A stretch of 64,000 nucleotides of DNA from Kangiella koreensis DSM 16069 (GCF_000024085.1 NC_013166.1:1302001-1366000), one strand, 5' to 3'; shown: positions 1 through 10,223, counted from the first letter of the stretch. Notes: generated from the letters alone by a model not told the origin. A program made the numbers and translations.

Positions 1-1
1 C

Positions 2-1894
2 ACTGATATTGGTGGCGGTCATGGTTCACACGTTGCCGGCATTATTGGCGGTAATGGTGCCATGTCGAGTGGTCTGTATCAGGGTGTTGCTCCGGGCGCA
101 AAACTAATTGGTTATGGCTCAGGTGCTGGTTTATTCATTCTGGATACTATAGGTGGTTTTGATTACGCTTTAACACACCAGCATGACTACAACATACGTG
201 TAATTTCTAATTCATTTGGTAATACAGGTGATACAGGTACTGATTTCAATCCTGACGATCCTACAAACGTTGCGACTAAAGCCTTGAGTGACAATGGGGT
301 TATTGTGGTGTTCTCTGCGGGTAACTCAGGTTCCGGCGAAGCGACCATTACCGGTAACTTTAAAAAAGCTCCATGGGTTATTACCGTGGCTGCGGGCGAC
401 AAGCAGGGCAACTTGGCTGACTTCAGTTCGCGTGGCGTTAAAGGCAAAACAGGCCAAGCAGTAGTGGATGGTGAAACATTCACTTGGGAAGACCGTCCTA
501 CCATCACCGCGCCTGGTGTTGATGTGATTTCTGCTCGCGCATCTTTATCAAGTCTTAGTGCTTTGAGCATTACTTCTGATAGTGAAGTAATGGATGCCAA
601 TCATGTGCCTTACTATACCGTAATGAGTGGTACTTCGATGGCAGCACCTCATGCTTCAGGTATCGTTGCTTTGATGTTAGAGGCTAACCCGAATCTAACG
701 TGGCGCGAAGTGAAGCGCATCATGCAAGATACTGCGACCAACATGCCTGGTCTTGAGCCATGGGAAAGTGGGGCAGGTTACGCAAATGCTTACGCTGCGG
801 TTAAGGCGGTGCTTGATGAGACTAAAAGTTTTGGCGAAACCACCAAGATCCAGCGCGAATTTAATGCCGCTGCACAGACATCTATTGCCGGCGAGTTCGA
901 AATAACAGTTCCATTCAGCCCTGTTGGTGAGAATGAGGGCGTGACCTTCGAAGTAAATGATGAAGCTTCATTGCTAATGGTTCGTGCCAATGTTGCCGAT
1001 AACACTGTTGGTATGTCTTTAACCAGCCCCAGTGGTAAACGTTATGGCTCAAGCATTGCATTGCCTGTCTTAGGTCAGAACATTGCTGTAACAGCTCCTG
1101 CGGAAGCTGGTACCTGGACTTTGCGTGCCAATGGTATTGGCGGTGTTTCAGGTGTTGATGTGGATCCGGCTAATGTGACTAATGGCTATGCCTTACCGGG
1201 CGAGATAGACGCTGTGGTTAAAATTACCCGTACCGATGGATTCGTTGGCTTAAATGATGTAGTTGGTCACCCTGCACAGGCCTTCATTGAAACTGCAGTG
1301 AGCGAGCAACTTGTCGATGCATTACTTGGTGGCTATGCACCTGACGAAGCTATTAGCCGTTCGCAAATGGCTGATTATCTGACACTTGGTGCCGGTATTC
1401 GCCAGTCAAATGCTGCAGATAGCAAGCAGTTCTTGGATGTAGCAGATGATTTGGATGTGGTCGTTAATGGATCAGCTATTAATGCTGTTACTCAAGTAGG
1501 TGGACCATTACGAGACAGAGCGCAAGTCACTTCTCCGGTTATGTTTGCTGACGGTAATATGTTTAACCCCGAACAGAACGTTAGTAAACTGGATGTTGCT
1601 TATTCATTAGTTCAGTCGCTTGGTCTTGAAGAACTTGCCAATAGTTTCTCGGGTGATATTACTGCAATTTTTGGTGCCGACAGAGTGGTTGTGGAGGATC
1701 AAAATATGATTCCTCAAGAATTAAGAGGCTATGTTCAATTGGCTCTTGATTTAGGCATCTTGAATGCACGTTTTTCTGTAACGCAAGGTATGTTTGATCT
1801 GGAACCAACTATCAAAGCCCATTTTGAACCTGGTCAAGTCATGACTCGCGCAGCTTTTGCTGTAGCCATCACTCGATTCTATAACGCACTGTAA
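2..1894 (+). CDS. Subtilisin-like (S8) serine protease, 5' end cut by window
   Basis: The open frame runs from the left edge, so the N-terminus and the catalytic Asp are outside the window. The first visible residues carry the S8 histidine motif (GHGSHVAG, bases ~17-40). A conserved Asn region (NSFGNTG) follows near base 210, and the serine motif GTSMAAPHASG lies near base 630, so two of the three catalytic residues are present. After the protease domain come a proprotein-convertase-like or beta-sandwich stretch and about 200 residues with weak resemblance to S-layer-homology repeats, ending RAAFAVAITRFYNAL. This suggests an exported, possibly surface-held peptidase. An ATG at 62 lies inside the catalytic domain and is not the true start. 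Substrate is unknown. Confidence 0.9.
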   Translation, partial: TDIGGGHGSHVAGIIGGNGAMSSGLYQGVAPGAKLIGYGSGAGLFILDTIGGFDYALTHQHDYNIRVISNSFGNTGDTGTDFNPDDPTNVATKALSDNGVIVVFSAGNSGSGEATITGNFKKAPWVITVAAGDKQGNLADFSSRGVKGKTGQAVVDGETFTWEDRPTITAPGVDVISARASLSSLSALSITSDSEVMDANHVPYYTVMSGTSMAAPHASGIVALMLEANPNLTWREVKRIMQDTATNMPGLEPWESGAGYANAYAAVKAVLDETKSFGETTKIQREFNAAAQTSIAGEFEITVPFSPVGENEGVTFEVNDEASLLMVRANVADNTVGMSLTSPSGKRYGSSIALPVLGQNIAVTAPAEAGTWTLRANGIGGVSGVDVDPANVTNGYALPGEIDAVVKITRTDGFVGLNDVVGHPAQAFIETAVSEQLVDALLGGYAPDEAISRSQMADYLTLGAGIRQSNAADSKQFLDVADDLDVVVNGSAINAVTQVGGPLRDRAQVTSPVMFADGNMFNPEQNVSKLDVAYSLVQSLGLEELANSFSGDITAIFGADRVVVEDQNMIPQELRGYVQLALDLGILNARFSVTQGMFDLEPTIKAHFEPGQVMTRAAFAVAITRFYNAL

Positions 1895-1925
1895 TTTCTA
1901 TCCCTCCTGAAAAAGGATTGATTTA

Positions 1926-1946
1926 GCCCAAGGATTGGGCACTTTT
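1926..1946 (+). terminator. Probable terminator after S8 protease
   Basis: The perfect 6-bp stem GCCCAA/TTGGGC has a 3-nt loop and is followed by ACTTTTCTC. It lies 32 bp after the protease stop codon and before gcdH. Confidence 0.55.
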
Positions 1947-2050
1947 CTCATATTTTCTGGTCAGACGTGTATATAACCACTGGTTAATTATGGCCAGATT
2001 GCGTATATTCGGTGCTTCAATTTTTACCTATAACCATACAGATTTTTATC

Positions 2051-3229
2051 ATGTCTAAAGCATTACTTGACCACTGGGACGATATCCTTTTACTTGATGA
2101 GCAGTTAACGGAAGAAGAACGTATGATCCGTGATGCTGCCCGTGACTATTGTCAGGAAAGGCTGATGCCTCGCGTATTAGAAGCCAACCGCCACGAAATC
2201 TTTGATCGTGAAATTATGACTGAGCTGGGTGAGCTAGGCTTACTTGGTTCAACTATTGATGGTTACGGTTGTGCTGGTGCATCCTATGTGGCCTATGGCT
2301 TAGTAGCGCGTGAAGTTGAGCGCGTAGATTCTGGTTATCGTTCTGCTCTGTCGGTACAGTCCAGTCTGGTGATGCATCCGATTAATGCTTACGGAACAGA
2401 AGCTCAAAAAGAAAAGTTTTTACCAAAACTGGCAACAGGTGAGTGGGTTGGTTGTTTTGGTTTAACTGAACCAGATTCTGGTTCTGATCCCGCGAGCATG
2501 AAAACCCGCGCAAAGAAAGTAGATGGTGGTTACCGTTTAACCGGTAACAAAATGTGGATCACTAATTCCCCTATCGCTGATGTCTTTATTGTTTGGGGAA
2601 AAGATGATGAAGGCGAAATTCGTGGCTTTATTTTAGAAAAGGGCATGGAAGGACTTTCTGCTCCTAAGATTGAAGGTAAGTTCGCATTACGCGCCTCAAT
2701 CACCGGTGAAATTGTGATGGACAATGTCTTTGTTCCTGAAGAAAACAAGTTCCCGGAAATCAAAGGACTTAAAGGTCCATTTGGTTGCTTGAACGTAGCT
2801 CGCTATGGTATTTCGTGGGGCGCATTAGGCGCCGCAGAGTTTTGCTGGCACGCAGCGCGTCAATACGGACTTGATCGTAAACAGTTCAACAAGCCATTAG
2901 CTTCCATGCAGTTGTTCCAGAAAAAACTGGCTGATATGCAAACTGAAATTTCTCTTGGCTTACAAGGCGCACTAAGAGTCGGGCGTTTGATTGATGAGAA
3001 GCGCTTCAAGCCTGAAATGATTTCACTGGTTAAGCGTAACTCTTGTGGCAAAGCACTCGATATTGCCCGCATGGCTCGTGATATGCATGGCGGTAATGGT
3101 ATCGCTGATGAGTTCCATGTGATTCGTCATGCTATGAACTTGGAAGCGGTTAATACCTACGAAGGTACGCATGATATTCATGCCCTGATTCTTGGTCGTG
3201 CACAAACTGGATTACAGGCATTCATGTAA
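2051..3229 (+). CDS. gcdH: Glutaryl-CoA dehydrogenase
   Basis: FAD-dependent acyl-CoA dehydrogenase of 392 residues that oxidatively decarboxylates glutaryl-CoA to crotonyl-CoA in lysine/tryptophan breakdown. Visible family signatures are the flavin/substrate segment [48 protein letters not shown] and the C-terminal [20 protein letters not shown]. The Glu of YEGTHD is the expected catalytic base. Length and C-terminus match GcdH rather than short-chain acyl-CoA dehydrogenases. A longer frame opens at 2012, but the family N-terminus aligns with the ATG at 2051 ([11 protein letters not shown]), so that start is chosen. The gene stands alone between two terminators. Confidence 0.9.
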   Translation: MSKALLDHWDDILLLDEQLTEEERMIRDAARDYCQERLMPRVLEANRHEIFDREIMTELGELGLLGSTIDGYGCAGASYVAYGLVAREVERVDSGYRSALSVQSSLVMHPINAYGTEAQKEKFLPKLATGEWVGCFGLTEPDSGSDPASMKTRAKKVDGGYRLTGNKMWITNSPIADVFIVWGKDDEGEIRGFILEKGMEGLSAPKIEGKFALRASITGEIVMDNVFVPEENKFPEIKGLKGPFGCLNVARYGISWGALGAAEFCWHAARQYGLDRKQFNKPLASMQLFQKKLADMQTEISLGLQGALRVGRLIDEKRFKPEMISLVKRNSCGKALDIARMARDMHGGNGIADEFHVIRHAMNLEAVNTYEGTHDIHALILGRAQTGLQAFM

Positions 3230-3244
3230 ATCAGCTTGAACTGT

Positions 3245-3270
3245 AAAAAGGGCCTCAGGGCCCTTTTTTT
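3245..3270 (+). terminator. Rho-independent terminator of gcdH
   Basis: The stem AAAAAGGGCC / GGCCCTTTTT has a short TCAG loop and runs directly into a T tract. It begins 16 bp after the gcdH stop codon. Confidence 0.85.
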
Positions 3271-3404
3271 ATGATTCAAAGAGTTGTACTGCGTCATTTT
3301 AGCCAAATTTTGAGACATTTAACGGACTTATTCATGCTTAACTTGTGAGATACAAGTCAGAGCGCTACACTAAAACTAGGTAGTCAAAAGTCCAAGGAGG
3401 TCTT

Positions 3405-3701
3405 ATGAAAGTTTATGTTATTGAAACTCATTTACTGGATGGTGACCAAGATATTGCTATTTTTGACCAGAAGCCCAAAGCTGAACGTTATATTGAAAGT
3501 CACGAGTTACATGGCAACCCCGAAATAGTCGAAGTGGCAGTTAGAGGGTTTCAGACAAACTCGGATGAAGTATTTACAGCATCTAATTACGATGCGGCCA
3601 GGGATATTCAATTTTTTGAAGGTGCATACGGTAATCAAAAAGATGCCGAAATTGCGGCAGGTCCAAATGGTCTGGTTTTACATAGATCCATTAGGCATTG
3701 A
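3405..3701 (+). CDS. Small hypothetical protein (98 aa)
   Basis: An acidic, soluble 98-residue protein with no signal peptide or membrane segment. It has a strong ribosome binding site (AAGGAGG, 5 nt before the ATG), which supports real translation. I recognise no family. The sequence alternates short beta-like stretches (KVYVIETHLL, EIVEVAVRGF) with helical charged stretches. It is monocistronic, between the gcdH terminator and prc. A small inverted repeat (ACTTGT/ACAAGT, 3341-3357) lies upstream and could be an operator, but this is unproven. Confidence 0.65.
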   Translation: MKVYVIETHLLDGDQDIAIFDQKPKAERYIESHELHGNPEIVEVAVRGFQTNSDEVFTASNYDAARDIQFFEGAYGNQKDAEIAAGPNGLVLHRSIRH

Positions 3702-3830
3702 TATTAAAAGATTTTTTAGATAATTACATACTTTTACACACTCTATGGCTTGTAATTTACGTAAATATACGCAACCTTTAGTCTAGAGAAGAGTCATTAC
3801 TGGAAAGCTTTCCCCATTAAAGGTATTTAG

Positions 3831-6014
3831 ATGAACAAAAATAAGTGGTTAATAACATTACTGGCTTTAACCTTACCGCTAACCATGTATGCGGAAGAGG
3901 TTAAAAATGAGCCTGTTGTAGAGGAAGAAGCCTTTGTAGTTCCTGAGCCAGCCAGCCTAAATTTAAAACCAGAAAACAAATTCCGAGAAACTGGACGTAT
4001 TGTTTCTTTTTTATTGATGCAAAGCCATTACGAACATCCAGATTTTGACGACGAGTTATCAAAAGAAGCCTTCGATCAATTCCTCAAAGCACTTGACCCC
4101 AATCGCAGTTATTTCTATCAAAAAGACATTGCGCAGCTTGATGACTATGAAAGTCTATTTGATGATGCGTTGAGAACAGGACGTATTGAGCTTGCTTACG
4201 ATTTCTTTGCATTATTTGAAGATCGTTTCCGTGAGCGCTACTTGTTTGCCTTAGAGCAGCTTGAAAAGCCACTAGATTTCAATAGTGATGGTGAGTTCGA
4301 ATATGATCGTCGGGAAGCTGAATGGCCGAAAGACGAAAAAGAAATGAATGCCATTTGGAAGAAGCGTGTATTAAATGATGCCTTAAATTTAAAACTTGCT
4401 GAGCAAACTGATGAGCAAATTAAAGAAAAACTGGCGAAACGCTATCAGTCAGCAATCCGTCGCTTGTCTCAAACCAAAAGTGAAGACGTATTTGGTTACT
4501 TTATGAATTCTATCAGTGCGGCGATCGATCCCCATACCAGTTATTACACACCAAGGCAGTTTGAAAATTTCGCTATCAATATGAGTCTAAAACTACAGGG
4601 TATTGGCGCAGTTTTGACTCAAGAAGATATGTTTACGAAAATTGTGTCTATTGTGAATAAAGGACCCGCTGATAAGTCAGGTCAAGTTCATCCGAATGAT
4701 AAAATTATTGGTGTTGGACAAGGCGAAAAAGGTGAGATGGTTGATGTTATTGGCTGGCGCAATGATGATGTGGTAGATTTGATTCGCGGCGAAGCAGGAA
4801 CGATTGTTCGTCTACAAATTATTCCATACACCAAAGCCGGTGATGGCATGCCAAAAACTGTTGAGCTGGTTCGTGAAGAAATCAAGCTTGAAGATCAGGC
4901 TGCCAAATCTAAAGTGTTAGAAGTTGAGCAGTATGATAAAAACTTCAAAATGGGTGTTATTGAACTTCCGTCTTTCTACTCTGAAACAGTCGCTTCCAAT
5001 GGCAACAGTAAAGATGTCACAAGTACCACAAAAGATGTTGCCCGTTTGATTAAAGAGTTTAACAAGCAGAACATTGATGGGCTTGTGGTTGATCTTAGAA
5101 ACAATGGCGGCGGTTCACTATCAGAAGTTGTCAATTTGGTGGGCTTATTTATTGATAAAGGTCCAGTTGTACAAGGACGCGATAGTGGTGGTCGTCTTCG
5201 AGTGTTAAAAGATACTGATGCAGACATTCTCTACAAAGGGCCGCTGGCTGTTTTAGTAAATGGCGGATCAGCCAGTGCCAGTGAGATTTTTGCAGGAGCG
5301 ATTCAAGACTACGGCAGAGGCATAGTTTTAGGTGAAAACACCTTTGGTAAAGGTACCGTGCAAAGTGTCGCGGACCTGAATCAATATATCCGAAATCCTG
5401 AAACTCAGGTTGGTGCGTTAAAACTTACCGTGGAAAAATTCTATCGAGTGACCGGTGAGAGTACCCAAAATAAAGGTGTTAAGCCCGATATTGAGTTCCC
5501 AACCATTTTTGATAGTAGTGAATATGGTGAAGGCTCCTACGATAATGCTTTAGTCTGGGATACTATAAAATCGACTAAATTCAATAAAACTGATGGATTG
5601 ACAGAAGTTATTCCTTTCCTGCGCTCAAAGCATGAAGAGCGTAAAACATCCAGCCAGGAGTTTTCGTTTCTAGAGGAAGATATTGGTAGAATGGCCGAGC
5701 AGCGCGATAACAAAGTGGTTTCATTGAATTATGAGAAGCGTTTGGCAGAGCGTAAGCGTAATGACCAGATTCGATTAGAGCGTGAAAATCTTCGCCGCAA
5801 AATTGAGGGACTAGAACCTCTTAAAGAATTAGCTAGCGAGGAAGATTCTGCTGAGGATGATAATTCTGGAGATGCAACAGAAATTGTTGATGAGGATCAA
5901 AAAGATCTGTTTCTGAAAGAGGCGGGAAATATCTTATCTGACCTTATCATGATTCGTGAGAAGCCTGAGATTGCAGCCAATTTTTTAGCAGAGCAACAAT
6001 CTAGAAATAACTAA
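3831..6014 (+). CDS. prc: Tail-specific periplasmic protease Prc/Tsp
   Basis: Carboxy-terminal processing protease of family S41A, 727 residues, a little longer than E. coli Prc. It begins with a cleavable signal peptide (about 21 residues, ending MYA). An N-terminal helical domain follows, then a PDZ domain around residues 240-330 and the peptidase core. The catalytic Ser lies in GGSASASEIF near residue 480 and the catalytic Lys in FGKGTVQS near residue 507. A charged C-terminal extension (about 590-727) matches the Prc-specific tail. It should act in the periplasm on proteins with exposed nonpolar C-termini and on cell-wall hydrolases. It is followed by a clear terminator, so it is transcribed alone. 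Confidence 0.95.
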   Translation: MNKNKWLITLLALTLPLTMYAEEVKNEPVVEEEAFVVPEPASLNLKPENKFRETGRIVSFLLMQSHYEHPDFDDELSKEAFDQFLKALDPNRSYFYQKDIAQLDDYESLFDDALRTGRIELAYDFFALFEDRFRERYLFALEQLEKPLDFNSDGEFEYDRREAEWPKDEKEMNAIWKKRVLNDALNLKLAEQTDEQIKEKLAKRYQSAIRRLSQTKSEDVFGYFMNSISAAIDPHTSYYTPRQFENFAINMSLKLQGIGAVLTQEDMFTKIVSIVNKGPADKSGQVHPNDKIIGVGQGEKGEMVDVIGWRNDDVVDLIRGEAGTIVRLQIIPYTKAGDGMPKTVELVREEIKLEDQAAKSKVLEVEQYDKNFKMGVIELPSFYSETVASNGNSKDVTSTTKDVARLIKEFNKQNIDGLVVDLRNNGGGSLSEVVNLVGLFIDKGPVVQGRDSGGRLRVLKDTDADILYKGPLAVLVNGGSASASEIFAGAIQDYGRGIVLGENTFGKGTVQSVADLNQYIRNPETQVGALKLTVEKFYRVTGESTQNKGVKPDIEFPTIFDSSEYGEGSYDNALVWDTIKSTKFNKTDGLTEVIPFLRSKHEERKTSSQEFSFLEEDIGRMAEQRDNKVVSLNYEKRLAERKRNDQIRLERENLRRKIEGLEPLKELASEEDSAEDDNSGDATEIVDEDQKDLFLKEAGNILSDLIMIREKPEIAANFLAEQQSRNN

Positions 6015-6030
6015 AGATACTTTTCTAAGA

Positions 6031-6055
6031 AAGCCAGCTTTATGCTGGCTTTTTT
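6031..6055 (+). terminator. Rho-independent terminator of prc
   Basis: The 8-bp perfect stem AAGCCAGC/GCTGGCTT with a 5-nt loop is followed by a run of T. It lies 16 bp after the prc stop codon. Confidence 0.88.
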
Positions 6056-6107
6056 GTATCAGATATAATAAAAAGGACGAAGCTAATATGAGTTTCAGGA
6101 TTACTAG

Positions 6108-7109
6108 ATGCCACTAATACCAGTTTTAATGAGTACGTTTTCAAAATTTGAAGACATCATGAATAAGCCCCTAATTAGTTTGAAAGAGGGCAGTAGCATT
6201 ACTTTATGGCAATTATTGTTAGCACTGGTTTTTGTGATTGTTGCCTGGTTAGTCAGTCGCTATGTGGCGAAATTCATTGGTCGTAAAATTCTCAAGATGA
6301 TGAATGTTAGCGATGATAATGTGGTTATCATTCAACGGCTGGTGTTTTTTGTCATGTTGGGCATTATTGTGGTTACGATCCTTTCATTTTTAAAGGTACC
6401 CTTAACTGCTTTTGCCTTTATTTCTGGCGCAGTAGCAATTGGTATAGGTTTTGGTGCCAAGAATGTTATGGATAACTTTATCAGCGGCTGGATATTGATG
6501 TCTGAAAGACCAGTCCATATCAATGATGTGGTTGAGCTGGATGGTCAGCTAGGTCGAATAGTTCAGGTTGGGAATCGCTCAACCATTATTCGAAGAATCG
6601 ATGGCGCTCATATGGTTATACCCAACAGTACCTTGCTGCAATCCAATTTAGTTAACTGGACATTATTAGATCAGAACATTCGAAACTCGGTTAAAGTCGG
6701 TGTTGCCTACGGTAGTGATGTGCAAAAAGTGAGGGAGATTCTTTTTGCGATAATGAAGGATAATAAAAGTGTTCTTGAAGATCCCGAACCTTCGGTTATC
6801 TTTGAAGACTTTGGGGATAGCTCTTTAGTCTTTGAAATGTGGTATTGGGCAAAAATAAGTACTATTCGAGAGTTAAGAGCAATTCGCAGCGACCTCCGCT
6901 TTGAAATAGACAAGCGCTTCAGCGAGAGCAATATAGTGATAGCCTTCCCGCAAAGAGATGTTCATCTTCATTTTGCCGATGATGTTGCCAAACAGCTAGC
7001 ACAGAAGTTACAGACATCTGAGCAATTGAAATCGCTAGAAGATCGCTCTAAAGAAAGTAATCAGACAGCTAGTTCAAAAAATCAAAAGTCAACTTCGCAA
7101 AAGGATTAG
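6108..7109 (+). CDS. MscS-family small-conductance mechanosensitive channel
   Basis: A 333-residue inner-membrane protein with three predicted N-terminal membrane helices (about 33-55, 75-100, 105-130). The Gly/Ala-rich pore helix reads AFISGAVAIGIGFGAKNVMDNFISG. The conserved beta domain follows (ERPVHINDVVELDGQLGRI, HMVIPNSTLL, LVNWTL) and then a mixed alpha/beta cytoplasmic vestibule. These match MscS channels that release solutes on hypo-osmotic shock. The C-terminal 40 residues are polar and low-complexity. An alternative ATG lies at 6129. The zntB-like gene starts 13 bp downstream, so the two are probably co-transcribed. Confidence 0.9.
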   Translation: MPLIPVLMSTFSKFEDIMNKPLISLKEGSSITLWQLLLALVFVIVAWLVSRYVAKFIGRKILKMMNVSDDNVVIIQRLVFFVMLGIIVVTILSFLKVPLTAFAFISGAVAIGIGFGAKNVMDNFISGWILMSERPVHINDVVELDGQLGRIVQVGNRSTIIRRIDGAHMVIPNSTLLQSNLVNWTLLDQNIRNSVKVGVAYGSDVQKVREILFAIMKDNKSVLEDPEPSVIFEDFGDSSLVFEMWYWAKISTIRELRAIRSDLRFEIDKRFSESNIVIAFPQRDVHLHFADDVAKQLAQKLQTSEQLKSLEDRSKESNQTASSKNQKSTSQKD

Positions 7110-7122
7110 GGAGGGCACTGCT

Positions 7123-8094
7123 ATGACAGAAACTGTTCACGCACCAATCACCAGCTTGCATCTGACTCGAAAAGGTGGGCTACTGAAAAATGTGTCGCTT
7201 GATGAAGAGCAGTCTGGCCAACCACTAATCTGGCATCACATTAACTATACATCTCCAATTGCCAAAGATTGGTTAGATCAGGAGCCTAGAGTTAATGAAG
7301 TAGCACAGGATATCTTGTTGCGAGCGGAAACTCGTCCTCGTTTTTATATGGAAGACAACACAATCTTGATGTGTTTACGAGGGGTAAATTTAAACCCTGA
7401 TGCTCAGCCTGAAGATATGATCTCGATCCGGTTATGGGTTACAGAAGACATGATCATTACCAGCTGCAATCGTCACAGTTGGTCGATTACAGATATCACA
7501 AAAGCTTTGGAGCAGGGCACAGGACCTAAAACTAGTGGTGAATTTATGTCACTGCTCATAGAGCGCCTAGCCATTCGAGTAGAAGAGTTTTTTGAAGAGC
7601 TTGATATTAGTCTTGATCAACAAGAAGATACATTGGCCGGGGTTGGATTTGATGAATTCTATGCTCAAATTAGTCACTTACGTCGTCAAAGCGCTACGAT
7701 TAAACGTTATCTGACACCGCAAAAAGATGCACTCGAAAAACTCTATCGCAGTCAAAGCCCAATAATCACCAAGCTGGATTTAGATAATATTCGGGACGAT
7801 CTGGATAAATTTACCCGCTTGCTGGAAGATATTGAGCTAACGCGAGAGCGAACCATTGTTTTGCAGGAAGAATATCTGGCAAGAATAGCTCACCAACAAA
7901 ATAGTCGTTTATACGTACTGGCAATTATTTCGGCAATATTTTTACCCTTAACCTTTCTAACCGGAGTGTTTGGCATGAATGTGGCGGGACTACCGGGTCT
8001 TGAGCATGAAAATGCTTTTTTGTATGTGGCAAGCTTCTGTTTTGGTTTAGCAGTAGCGCTATTGATTTGGTTTAAGTTCAAGAAGTGGTATTAA
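7123..8094 (+). CDS. zntB: CorA-superfamily transporter, ZntB type
   Basis: A 323-residue member of the CorA/ZntB family. A large N-terminal cytoplasmic domain of about 260 residues is followed by two C-terminal membrane helices. The diagnostic GMN motif (FGMNVAGLPG) sits at the end of the first helix. The region after the GMN and the overall length fit ZntB, a zinc (proton-coupled) transporter, better than CorA magnesium channels. Metal choice cannot be settled from sequence alone. A good ribosome binding site (GGGAGGG) precedes the ATG. Confidence 0.82.
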   Translation: MTETVHAPITSLHLTRKGGLLKNVSLDEEQSGQPLIWHHINYTSPIAKDWLDQEPRVNEVAQDILLRAETRPRFYMEDNTILMCLRGVNLNPDAQPEDMISIRLWVTEDMIITSCNRHSWSITDITKALEQGTGPKTSGEFMSLLIERLAIRVEEFFEELDISLDQQEDTLAGVGFDEFYAQISHLRRQSATIKRYLTPQKDALEKLYRSQSPIITKLDLDNIRDDLDKFTRLLEDIELTRERTIVLQEEYLARIAHQQNSRLYVLAIISAIFLPLTFLTGVFGMNVAGLPGLEHENAFLYVASFCFGLAVALLIWFKFKKWY

Positions 8095-8140
8095 AAGGGT
8101 AATCTTGCTTATTATTTGTCGTCAGTTGCTATGATGTGAA

Positions 8141-8180
8141 ATTGTGAGATTATTAACTTCCTTGCTAACAATCTCACAAT
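8141..8180. repeat. Inverted repeat between convergent genes
   Basis: A perfect 11-bp inverted repeat, ATTGTGAGATT and AATCTCACAAT, is separated by 18 nt. It lies between the convergent ends of the zntB-like and decarboxylase genes. There is no T tract. It may act as a bidirectional terminator or mRNA-stabilising hairpin. Confidence 0.6.
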
Positions 8181-8216
8181 AGGGGAAACCGATTCAACAG
8201 CTATAAACTAAGCTTC

Positions 8217-8263
8217 TCGATATTAAGCCATTCGATATCTAAGCTACTCGATATCTAAGTAGC
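8217..8263. repeat. Three 15-16-bp tandem repeats at the 3' end of the decarboxylase gene
   Basis: TCGATAT begins units at 8217, 8232 and 8248. The last two units are nearly identical 16-mers (TCGATATCTAAGCTAC / TCGATATCTAAGTAGC). The array spans the decarboxylase stop codon, so unit loss or gain would alter the protein C-terminus. Confidence 0.7.
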
Positions 8264-10223
8264 GGAGAATCAAGGATTCAAGATAGTCACAATATTTCAC
8301 TACATAATCGTTGCCATTGGTATCATTCGCCAACCAAGGATTCATAATAGTGTGGCGAAGCAACATGATGCGATCGCTCTCTAACGTTCTATTCTGAACG
8401 TCTTTAACAAAGTATTGTTCCTGCAGACCCAACATCTCACATAATTCTTTTGCATGGTTTTCGCTGATGTTTTTGCGCATAATCTGCGTGCTGGAACCTA
8501 TGAATTCACGATCTTTTGGCGAGCTGTCTCGTGATATTTTTAAATGCTGATATATTTGCTTGGTAAAATCATTCAGATAAGTAATCGATTTATTACCCAC
8601 CGGATTAATGACGATGCAGATCAAATTAGTATCTGGTGTATAAGGCAAGCACAGATTGGCTCGTCCTTTAATTTTGTCTTTAAGCTCTAGCAATTTGTCA
8701 AAAAAGTATTCTGATGTTTTTAGACTTTGTCTGATCACACGACCAAAATTTTTGTAGTTTAGTGGTAATACTTGATTCGTGACATAGCTGGCTGCTGCGA
8801 CCGAACCCGGTTTTGATCCCTCCAAAATATACTGGCCAAGCTTTTCAAATTGCTTGGTGGCTGGTGTTTCGACTGATTTGTCCATTTCTTCGAACACATA
8901 GGGTGCTTCCTGTGTCAGCAAATCGGTAATATCCTGATTACGACTGATAAAACCACCTGCACCAAAAGGTAAGTATCCCAGCTTGTGAGGATCGATGGTC
9001 ACTGAATCAACGTCTTTAACGCTGGTTATAGAGTTAAAAACTTCTTTAGAAGGGAAGTACTTAAACATCTTCTTAGCTTTACCGTGGCTCATGGTAGAAC
9101 CATCTTCCTCACGGAACATGCTGGCTAGATAACCACCCCATGCTGCATCGACATGGACGTAAAAGTCTAATCCTTTAGCGCTGAATTCGTTGCGTAACTC
9201 AAGAATCTTATGGATAGGATCAACTGTTCCAAATTCAGTTGTGCCTAAAATTCCAACACAGGCAAGGATGGGGATGTTTTTACTCAGTGCATTGTCTAGT
9301 ATTTTCCGTAATGCATCTATGTCTAAACGCATATTGGAATGCACGGGAATTTTTATCAATTGGTCTGAACCAAAGCCCATGACGCGCATCCCTTTTTGCC
9401 AACTGTAATGCGCCGAGCCAGGTACCAATACCAAGGGTTGCTTCAAGCCTAAATGATTCGAATAAAAGTAAGCGGGCCCAACCGTTTCGATACGATGTTG
9501 TTCTACACATTCATTAAACTTATCTCCGAGATCGGGATAGGCTGTAGCGATTGCTTTCTCTGTTTCGTGTTTGAGGCTTAAAACATTATCAATAGAAAGA
9601 TTGGTTAGTTGCCATAAATTAGCATCCACCAGTTTGCCATTGAGAATGATACTGTTTGGCAGTTTAAGCTCCAATGACTTTACTGCTTCCACAAGGGCTA
9701 CAGGGTAATATTTCGCAGCTCTAAAATTCCACAAGCTTTCATAATTGGCAACCGTACCACCGGAAGTTAAATGTCCCCAGGCACAGGGTGATTTCGTTGG
9801 ATCGGTGTTAAAGCCAAACATTTCGGCAAACTGTTTACCGACTTTCAATTCTAAGTCCACAGTAACCGTAGCTGCTTCAAATGACACATTATTCGGGTTG
9901 TACAAAGTCGTGACCATTTGTGCTATCAAGCCAGGCATCATTAAGTCGGAACACATATGGCCAATGTAGCGAGGGCTAAAGAAGGGAACCGACTGTTTTA
10001 GTGATGCGGTGAGTTTGTGTAACTCGGTGCGCATTTTAGCAATCGCTTGTTGGTACTCAGGTGATTGCGAGGCGAAAGTAGATATCGCCGGCAAGTCTTC
10101 CGGGTGTATGTTTCTACGCCAATAAATATGATCGCGTAATAGCTCTGTTAGAACCTTTTCGAAAACATCATTGTTTTCACCGTAAGGCCCTAAAAAATAA
10201 GGGGCTAAAAATTCTAGATTCAT
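8244..10223 (-). CDS. PLP-dependent group II amino-acid decarboxylase
   Basis: A 659-residue pyridoxal-phosphate enzyme resembling bacterial tyrosine/aromatic amino-acid decarboxylases of about 620 residues. Visible signatures are HYSWQKGMRVMGFG, the cofactor Asp in YVHVDAAWGGY, the Schiff-base Lys in VTIDPHKLGYLPFGAGG, and ILEGSKPGSVAAASYV. It probably decarboxylates an aromatic or acidic amino acid, giving an amine plus CO2. The nearby phhA/hpd genes make tyrosine a reasonable but unproven guess. The start is supported by AGGA 9 nt before the ATG. A perfect FNR box lies 56 bp upstream, implying induction at low oxygen. No amine/amino-acid antiporter is adjacent, which is unusual for an acid-resistance decarboxylase. 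Confidence 0.85.
   Translation of the reverse strand: MNLEFLAPYFLGPYGENNDVFEKVLTELLRDHIYWRRNIHPEDLPAISTFASQSPEYQQAIAKMRTELHKLTASLKQSVPFFSPRYIGHMCSDLMMPGLIAQMVTTLYNPNNVSFEAATVTVDLELKVGKQFAEMFGFNTDPTKSPCAWGHLTSGGTVANYESLWNFRAAKYYPVALVEAVKSLELKLPNSIILNGKLVDANLWQLTNLSIDNVLSLKHETEKAIATAYPDLGDKFNECVEQHRIETVGPAYFYSNHLGLKQPLVLVPGSAHYSWQKGMRVMGFGSDQLIKIPVHSNMRLDIDALRKILDNALSKNIPILACVGILGTTEFGTVDPIHKILELRNEFSAKGLDFYVHVDAAWGGYLASMFREEDGSTMSHGKAKKMFKYFPSKEVFNSITSVKDVDSVTIDPHKLGYLPFGAGGFISRNQDITDLLTQEAPYVFEEMDKSVETPATKQFEKLGQYILEGSKPGSVAAASYVTNQVLPLNYKNFGRVIRQSLKTSEYFFDKLLELKDKIKGRANLCLPYTPDTNLICIVINPVGNKSITYLNDFTKQIYQHLKISRDSSPKDREFIGSSTQIMRKNISENHAKELCEMLGLQEQYFVKDVQNRTLESDRIMLLRHTIMNPWLANDTNGNDYVVKYCDYLESLILRYLDIE

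Noticed and set aside
187..600. Antisense open frames over real genes (such as those under the protease, gcdH, oadB and czcA)
   Set aside because: They have no ribosome binding site or recognisable domains and are explained by codon bias of the plus-strand gene.
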